Source of the DNA: Stutzerimonas stutzeri
GTDB taxonomy: Bacteria > Pseudomonadota > Gammaproteobacteria > Pseudomonadales > Pseudomonadaceae
Assembly (NCBI RefSeq): GCF_009789555.1
Contig: NZ_CP046902.1
Span: 3,798,001 to 3,862,000 of the forward strand
Length of the DNA: 64,000 nt
Direction: 5' to 3'
A program made the translations under genes and the position numbers. Positions 60,124 through 64,000 of the stretch are shown here, one piece after another. Position 1 is the stretch's first letter. Every line of letters starts with the position of its first letter. The notes below the pieces were generated by a model, which searched no databases, was not told the DNA's origin, and saw only the letters and a program-made list of their open reading frames with translations.

Positions 60124-60927
60124 ATGACGACCATCGTGCAGATTTCCGACACTCACTTCGGTACCGAACAGCCAGCCGTGGTGCAAGCCATGGAAGACCA
60201 CGTGAGTGAGCATGGCGCCGATCTGCTGATCTACTCGGGCGACATCACGCAGCGCGCCAGAGCCGGGCAGTTCGCCGCGGCACAGGCCTTCGTGCAACGC
60301 CTGCACGGCCACGGCATCGCCGATACCCTGGTGATCCCGGGTAACCATGACATTCCGCTGTACAACGTCTTCGCGCGGTTTCTGATGCCCTATCGGAACT
60401 ACCGCAGGCACTTCGGCGATGACCTCGAACCCACCTTCGAAAATGACGAAGTGCTGATCATCGGTCTCAACACCACGCATCCGCGCCGGCACAAGGATGG
60501 GCGCGTGACCGACGAGCAGGTACAGGCTGTGCGACAGAGGCTCAAGCGGACGTCCGCGGAAAAACTGCGCATCGTGGTCGCGCATCAGCCTTTCGGCGCC
60601 ATGGTCCTGAGCGATCTGAGCAACCTGCAGCACAACGCCGATGAAGCGTTGCATTGCTGGGCTGACGAGGGCCTGGATCTGGTGATGGGCGGGCACATCC
60701 ACTTGCCCTACGTACTGCCGCTGTCCAGGCAATACCCTGGGCTGTCGCGCGAAATCTGGATGGTCCAGGCCGGCACCACACTGTCATCACGGGTCCGCGG
60801 CACTTCGCCGAACTCCTTCAATCGGCTGAAGCTCCATCCCGGCGCCGACAAGAAGGCCTGTGTCGAACGCTGGGATCTGCTCGATGACCGCTTCGTGCTG
60901 GGGTCACACTTCAATCTTCACTGGTGA
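60124..60927 (+). CDS. Calcineurin-like metallophosphoesterase
   Basis: A 267-residue cytoplasmic phosphoesterase with the five dimetal motifs: QISDTHFG near residue 6, YSGDITQR near 38, IPGNHDIPL near 75, VVAHQPF near 160 and MGGHIHLPY near 195. The CpdA-like architecture suggests phosphodiesterase activity, but the substrate cannot be read. The ATG at 60124 fits the family; upstream in-frame starts lack homology. Divergent from the B12 operon and convergent with nhaD. Confidence 0.88.
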   Translation: MTTIVQISDTHFGTEQPAVVQAMEDHVSEHGADLLIYSGDITQRARAGQFAAAQAFVQRLHGHGIADTLVIPGNHDIPLYNVFARFLMPYRNYRRHFGDDLEPTFENDEVLIIGLNTTHPRRHKDGRVTDEQVQAVRQRLKRTSAEKLRIVVAHQPFGAMVLSDLSNLQHNADEALHCWADEGLDLVMGGHIHLPYVLPLSRQYPGLSREIWMVQAGTTLSSRVRGTSPNSFNRLKLHPGADKKACVERWDLLDDRFVLGSHFNLHW

Positions 60928-60930
60928 ACT

Positions 60931-62196
60931 TCAGCCGAGCGTGCCGGCAACCACGAGCCCCGTCAGGTACACCCCGGCGAAACCCAGGTTGAAGGCGATG
61001 AACAGATACAGGCTGTACCGGAGGTAGCTGCCGAACGTCAGCCCCGGGACCTTGCTCATGGCGACGATCCCGGCAGCGGAACCGATCACCAGCAACGATC
61101 CGCCAACGCCGACCGCGTAGGTCAGCACCATCCATTCCGCCACGCCCATTTCCAGGCCGGACTTGAGCAACGCAGCCGTCAGCGGCACGTTGTCGATCGC
61201 CGCGGACAGCACGCCCATCAGGTAATTGGCGAGTACCGCCGGCACCTGATCGTAGATGTGCACCAGCCCGTTGAGCACATTGATTTCCTTGAGCATGCCG
61301 ACCAGCAGCAGGATGCCAAGGAAGAACAGAAGGGTTTCGAACTCGACCTGCCGGACGTACTCCAGGATCGGGTCGGTCTCGATATCGTCACTGAAAAAGC
61401 GCGCCACCAGAAACATGATCGACAGCCCGCTCAGGAAGGTCAGCACGGGCGGAATCTGGAAGAAGAAATTACCGGCAATGGTGCACAGGATGGTGCCCAG
61501 GAAAATCAGCGCAATGGCGATATCGACGCGACGCACGTCGGTACGGTGACTGGTCACCGCGACCTGGCCGCTCATCCCGACCGAAAGCAAGGCCGCCAAC
61601 AGCAGGACCGCGAGAAATGCGGGCAAGGCCAGCAGCAGCAATTGCAGAATCTTCACTTTGCCGGCCAGGAAGATCATCAACGTCGTGACGTCGCCGGTGA
61701 TCAGCGCAACGCCGCCCGAGTTGACCGCGAACACGACCAGGGCGGCGAATTTGATGGTCTTCTCGGCGCTGAGCTTGAGCGACATGATCAGGGTGATCGA
61801 GACCAGGGTCGCGGTGATGTTGTCTGCCAGTGAGGAGAAGACGAAGCAAAACGTCGCCGTCAGAAACAGCAGCGCGCGCTCGCTGATCCGCTTGGGCAGC
61901 ACCAGGTAGATCAGGTTCTCGATCATGCCCTTCTTGTTCAGGTAGGCGACGAAGGTCATCGCCGCCACCAGGAAAATCCAGAGCCCGGCGATTTCGGCGA
62001 TGTTCTCGTTGAGGCTATGCAGGACCCCATCACGCTCAGCGCCTTCGGGCGAAAAGACAAACAGCAGCATCCAGGCCAGCGTGCCGAAGAACAGCGTGAC
62101 CTTGGCTTTGTTCACATGGGTTATTTCTTCCAGAACGACACCGAGCAGAGCGGCCACGGCGAGGCCGATCAGCACGTACTGAAGTATTTCAGGCAT
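60931..62196 (-). CDS. nhaD: NhaD-type Na+/H+ antiporter
   Basis: A 421-residue integral membrane antiporter of the NhaD/arsenite-permease (IT) superfamily, with about 12 helices. Characteristic segments include LFFGTLAWMLLFV, FSSLADNITATLVSITL near residue 125, FAVNSGGVALITGDVTTLMIF near 155, SAAIDNVPLTAALL near 345 and SLLVIGSAAGIVAMSK near 375. The conserved DN pairs (ADN, IDN) are present. The ATG at 62196 is preceded by AGGTG. Exports Na+ in exchange for protons. Confidence 0.92.
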   Translation of the reverse strand: MPEILQYVLIGLAVAALLGVVLEEITHVNKAKVTLFFGTLAWMLLFVFSPEGAERDGVLHSLNENIAEIAGLWIFLVAAMTFVAYLNKKGMIENLIYLVLPKRISERALLFLTATFCFVFSSLADNITATLVSITLIMSLKLSAEKTIKFAALVVFAVNSGGVALITGDVTTLMIFLAGKVKILQLLLLALPAFLAVLLLAALLSVGMSGQVAVTSHRTDVRRVDIAIALIFLGTILCTIAGNFFFQIPPVLTFLSGLSIMFLVARFFSDDIETDPILEYVRQVEFETLLFFLGILLLVGMLKEINVLNGLVHIYDQVPAVLANYLMGVLSAAIDNVPLTAALLKSGLEMGVAEWMVLTYAVGVGGSLLVIGSAAGIVAMSKVPGLTFGSYLRYSLYLFIAFNLGFAGVYLTGLVVAGTLG

Positions 62197-62278
62197 AAGG
62201 CACCTAACGCATAAGGGAGACGGTTCGTGCGCAGGACGCGCACCCGAGAAGTTGGGGCGCCGATCATAGCCAAAGCGC

Positions 62279-62329
62279 GACATTTCGACAGCACCGAAAT
62301 GTCAAACCCGAGAATATTTCCAAATATTC
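62279..62329. repeat. Two adjacent dyads upstream of nhaD
   Basis: GACATTTCG / CGAAATGTC (62279-62303, loop 7) is followed after 8 bp by GAATATTT-CC-AAATATTC (62312-62329). They lie 83-133 bp upstream of nhaD in a region without genes (62197-62480) and may be operators or a terminator for the NlpC/P60 gene beyond; no T-run follows the first. Confidence 0.45.
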
Positions 62330-62480
62330 CGACGCGCTGGTGCTGGGCGGCGCGCGGGAGGCACCTCAGCGCGCTTCCTGGGGGTCGAACCGGGTCCGAT
62401 GGACGCTGTGCCGGGTCGCGAGGGCTGTACCGATGGCGCATGCGTTGGCCATTGCCGTCGCCTGCCGGGACCGTCGGGAC

Positions 62481-63008
62481 TCAGGGGTTGCGAGCGAGCT
62501 GCTCGCTGTCGAGTACACGTTTGGCGCTGAGATAGTGCTTCTGCCAGTAGCGGTTGCCGAGGCTGTCCAGACGCACCGTTCCACCGCTCGATGGCGCATG
62601 GACGAAGCGCCCCTCGCCCACGTAGATCGCGGCATGACTGACACGGCGACCGCCGCTGGTCGCGAAGAACAGCAGGTCGCCTGCCTGCAACGCATCCGGC
62701 CTGACCGAGGTCGCGGCCAGATTGCTCATCTCGCGTGTGGTGCGCGGCAAGGCGAGCCCCGCGGCGCCACGGTATACATAGCCGATCAAGCCACTGCAAT
62801 CGAAGCCGCTGTCAGGCGTGTTGCCGCCGTAGCGATAAGGCGTACCCACCAGCCCCAACGCTGTGAACAAGACTTCTTCGGCGGTACCGGAGAGCGGCTG
62901 CGGCGACTCGGAAAAAACCGCCACCGACTCGCTCGGCCGGCGCTCGGCACACGCGGCGAGTAACAAGGCCATCAACAGGGCGGTCAGTAGACGAGCCGAA
63001 AAGGGCAT
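62481..63008 (-). CDS. NlpC/P60 family lipoprotein, copy A
   Basis: A 175-residue outer-membrane-type lipoprotein with peptidoglycan endopeptidase fold. The lipobox is LLAAC, with Cys at about residue 20. Catalytic residues: Cys in GFDCSGLIGYVY near 70, His in VSHAAIYVG near 123 and a His in FVHAPSSG near 134. It resembles its neighbour (copy B, 63091-63738) throughout the catalytic domain, indicating tandem duplication. Confidence 0.9.
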   Translation of the reverse strand: MPFSARLLTALLMALLLAACAERRPSESVAVFSESPQPLSGTAEEVLFTALGLVGTPYRYGGNTPDSGFDCSGLIGYVYRGAAGLALPRTTREMSNLAATSVRPDALQAGDLLFFATSGGRRVSHAAIYVGEGRFVHAPSSGGTVRLDSLGNRYWQKHYLSAKRVLDSEQLARNP

Positions 63009-63090
63009 GGCAGAGCAGTCCGGACGAAGGAGCCATCACTCTGCCGGCATGCGGCTGGGGATGCAACCCCAGCGCTGTCCGACGCATGCT

Positions 63091-63738
63091 TCAGTGATGG
63101 ACGGGGATTGCGCTCGAATCGCTCGCCAGTGCCAGCACGCGCTTGGCCTGCATGAAACTGGCTCGCCAGTACTGATCATCGAGGCTATCGACGCGCACGC
63201 CACCGCTGCGACTGCTGGAGGAGTGGATGAACTGGTCGTCACCGATATAGATACCGGCGTGGCTGACGCGCCCGCGACCGCGATTGTTGAAGAACACCAC
63301 GTCACCGGGCTCAAGCTCGCTGCGTTTGATCTTCGGCGCGTCCAGATCGATCATCTCGCGCGTCGAGCGTGGCAGCTCGATGCCAGCTTCCTTGCGGAAC
63401 AGGAAACCGACGAAGCCGCTACAGTCGAAGCCCGTCCTGGTAGAGCTACCGCCGTAACGGTAGGGCGTGCCGACCAGCGTGAAACCGCGCTCGAGCACGC
63501 TGTCGGCGAGGGCCGGCAGCTGATAGCTCTGCTCGTCGGCCAGTTCCCGGAGCTGCTGTTCGGACGGTTCGTCCGCTGCCTCTGCGGGGACGTTGGCCAC
63601 CTCGACGCGCTGAGCGGGAAGCTCGAACTCGAAGCCCTCCGACATCATCGGGCCTTGGGCCTGTTGCGGCTGGACGGCACAGGCGGTCAACAGCGTAACG
63701 AATGCAAAGGGCAGCAGGGTCAGGAGGCGTTGGGGCAT
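63091..63738 (-). CDS. NlpC/P60 family lipoprotein, copy B
   Basis: A 215-residue lipoprotein with an NlpC/P60 cell-wall hydrolase domain. Lipobox LLTAC near residue 20; an acidic linker (about 35-75) absent in copy A; catalytic Cys in GFDCSGFVGFLF near 109, His in VSHAGIYIG near 160 and His in FIHSSSS near 171. Same strand as copy A, 82 bp upstream of it. Confidence 0.9.
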   Translation of the reverse strand: MPQRLLTLLPFAFVTLLTACAVQPQQAQGPMMSEGFEFELPAQRVEVANVPAEAADEPSEQQLRELADEQSYQLPALADSVLERGFTLVGTPYRYGGSSTRTGFDCSGFVGFLFRKEAGIELPRSTREMIDLDAPKIKRSELEPGDVVFFNNRGRGRVSHAGIYIGDDQFIHSSSSRSGGVRVDSLDDQYWRASFMQAKRVLALASDSSAIPVHH

Positions 63739-63803
63739 GGCACCGGCATGTCAGTTAAGCGAACAAGGCGAGACTATGCCTGTCGAGTTCCCGATGAGCA
63801 AAT

Positions 63804-64000
63804 TCAATCATCGGAAATGTGACGAACTAGCTGCGGCAAAACGTCTGACGCCCTCGCCGCGACATGCACGTCCACCATCAGCGACAACTCGCTGGCGGCG
63901 GGGTCGATCTGCGCCGTAAAACCACCGCCATGGCGGGCGCGCAACAACGGCTCGACAATGTAGGCGAAGCTTGCCGACGTGCCCACCGCGACCACCGCAT
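63804..64000 (-). CDS. Sir2-family NAD-dependent deacylase, C-terminal part (partial)
   Basis: The last 65 residues of a gene that runs off the window. The segment VVAVGTSASFAYIVEPLLRA is the C-terminal Rossmann motif of sirtuins (GTS plus helix), followed by a beta-strand FTAQIDP and a C-terminal helix DVLPQLVRHI. The 5' part, with the catalytic His and zinc site, is outside, so activity cannot be judged. Confidence 0.75.
   Translation of the reverse strand, partial: AVVAVGTSASFAYIVEPLLRARHGGGFTAQIDPAASELSLMVDVHVAARASDVLPQLVRHISDD

Overview
The window is a 64 kb stretch of a high-GC gammaproteobacterial chromosome that looks like Pseudomonas sensu lato, most likely the stutzeri group (Stutzerimonas). 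Reasons: an AmrZ and a 61-residue RsmA/CsrA that read as clear Pseudomonas types, the Pseudomonas flagellar arrangement (flgBCDE and flgFGHIJKL as separate sigma-54 units, divergent from flgA-flgMN-flgZ, with cheR-cheV between), the rnd-ycgL-ycgN and alaS-lysC-rsmA-tRNA blocks, and a complete late cobalamin operon. A Na+-pumping oxaloacetate decarboxylase (oadGAB) and a NhaD antiporter point to the stutzeri side. The species is an inference; no 16S or typing gene is present. I see no insertion sequence, prophage, integron or CRISPR array: this is ordinary core chromosome with a few unusual intergenic elements.

Layout. 1-8.6 kb: the end of rluA, apeB, a quinone oxidoreductase, the tail-specific protease prc, an EAL-CBS-GGDEF c-di-GMP protein, a three-gene operon (HTH protein, unknown protein, Sel1 protein) and a DUF1232 membrane protein. 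8.6-9.1 kb: a non-coding region with three consensus DnaA boxes and a consensus IHF site. 9.1-25.1 kb: comEA and the flagellar rod/hook/ring/filament-junction genes, with cheR, cheV, flgA, flgM, flgN and the PilZ brake flgZ. 25.2-26.5 kb: tRNA-Arg(CCU), two small membrane/secreted proteins behind a sigma-54-like promoter, and amrZ. 26.7-31.5 kb: oadGAB and mgtE. 31.8-41.8 kb: a DUF4124 protein, two tRNA-Arg(ACG), tRNA-Ser(GCU), rsmA, lysC, alaS, ltaE, a putative zincin, ycgN, ycgL and rnd. 41.9-48.3 kb: a rhodanese-type sulfurtransferase, fadL, a secreted glutathione-peroxidase-like protein and modEABC behind a perfect ModE operator. 48.3-60 kb: a continuous cobalamin operon (btuB, membrane protein, cobO, cobB, bluB, cbiB, cobD, cobQ, cobU, cobT, cobC, cobS) led by a B12 riboswitch. 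60-64 kb: a phosphoesterase, nhaD, two tandem NlpC/P60 lipoproteins and the end of a Sir2 deacylase.

How the genes work together. Much of the first half concerns the choice between swimming and sessility: flagellar structure, the anti-sigma factor FlgM behind its own FliA promoter, the c-di-GMP effector FlgZ, a c-di-GMP turnover enzyme, AmrZ and RsmA. Four sigma-54-type promoters can be read directly, upstream of flgB, flgF, flgA and the small-protein pair; the flgB and flgF promoters also share a 13-bp upstream motif that may be an activator site. The second half is metal and cofactor supply: molybdate uptake under ModE, and B12 uptake plus late B12 synthesis under the riboswitch, with BluB supplying dimethylbenzimidazole.

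The items most worth a second look are the DnaA-box/IHF locus (8.6-8.9 kb), the sigma-54 small-protein pair (25.5-26.0 kb), the shared motif upstream of flgB and flgF, the 15-bp perfect inverted repeat over the cobB start codon, the three-gene HTH/unknown/Sel1 operon, and the unnamed membrane protein inside the B12 operon.
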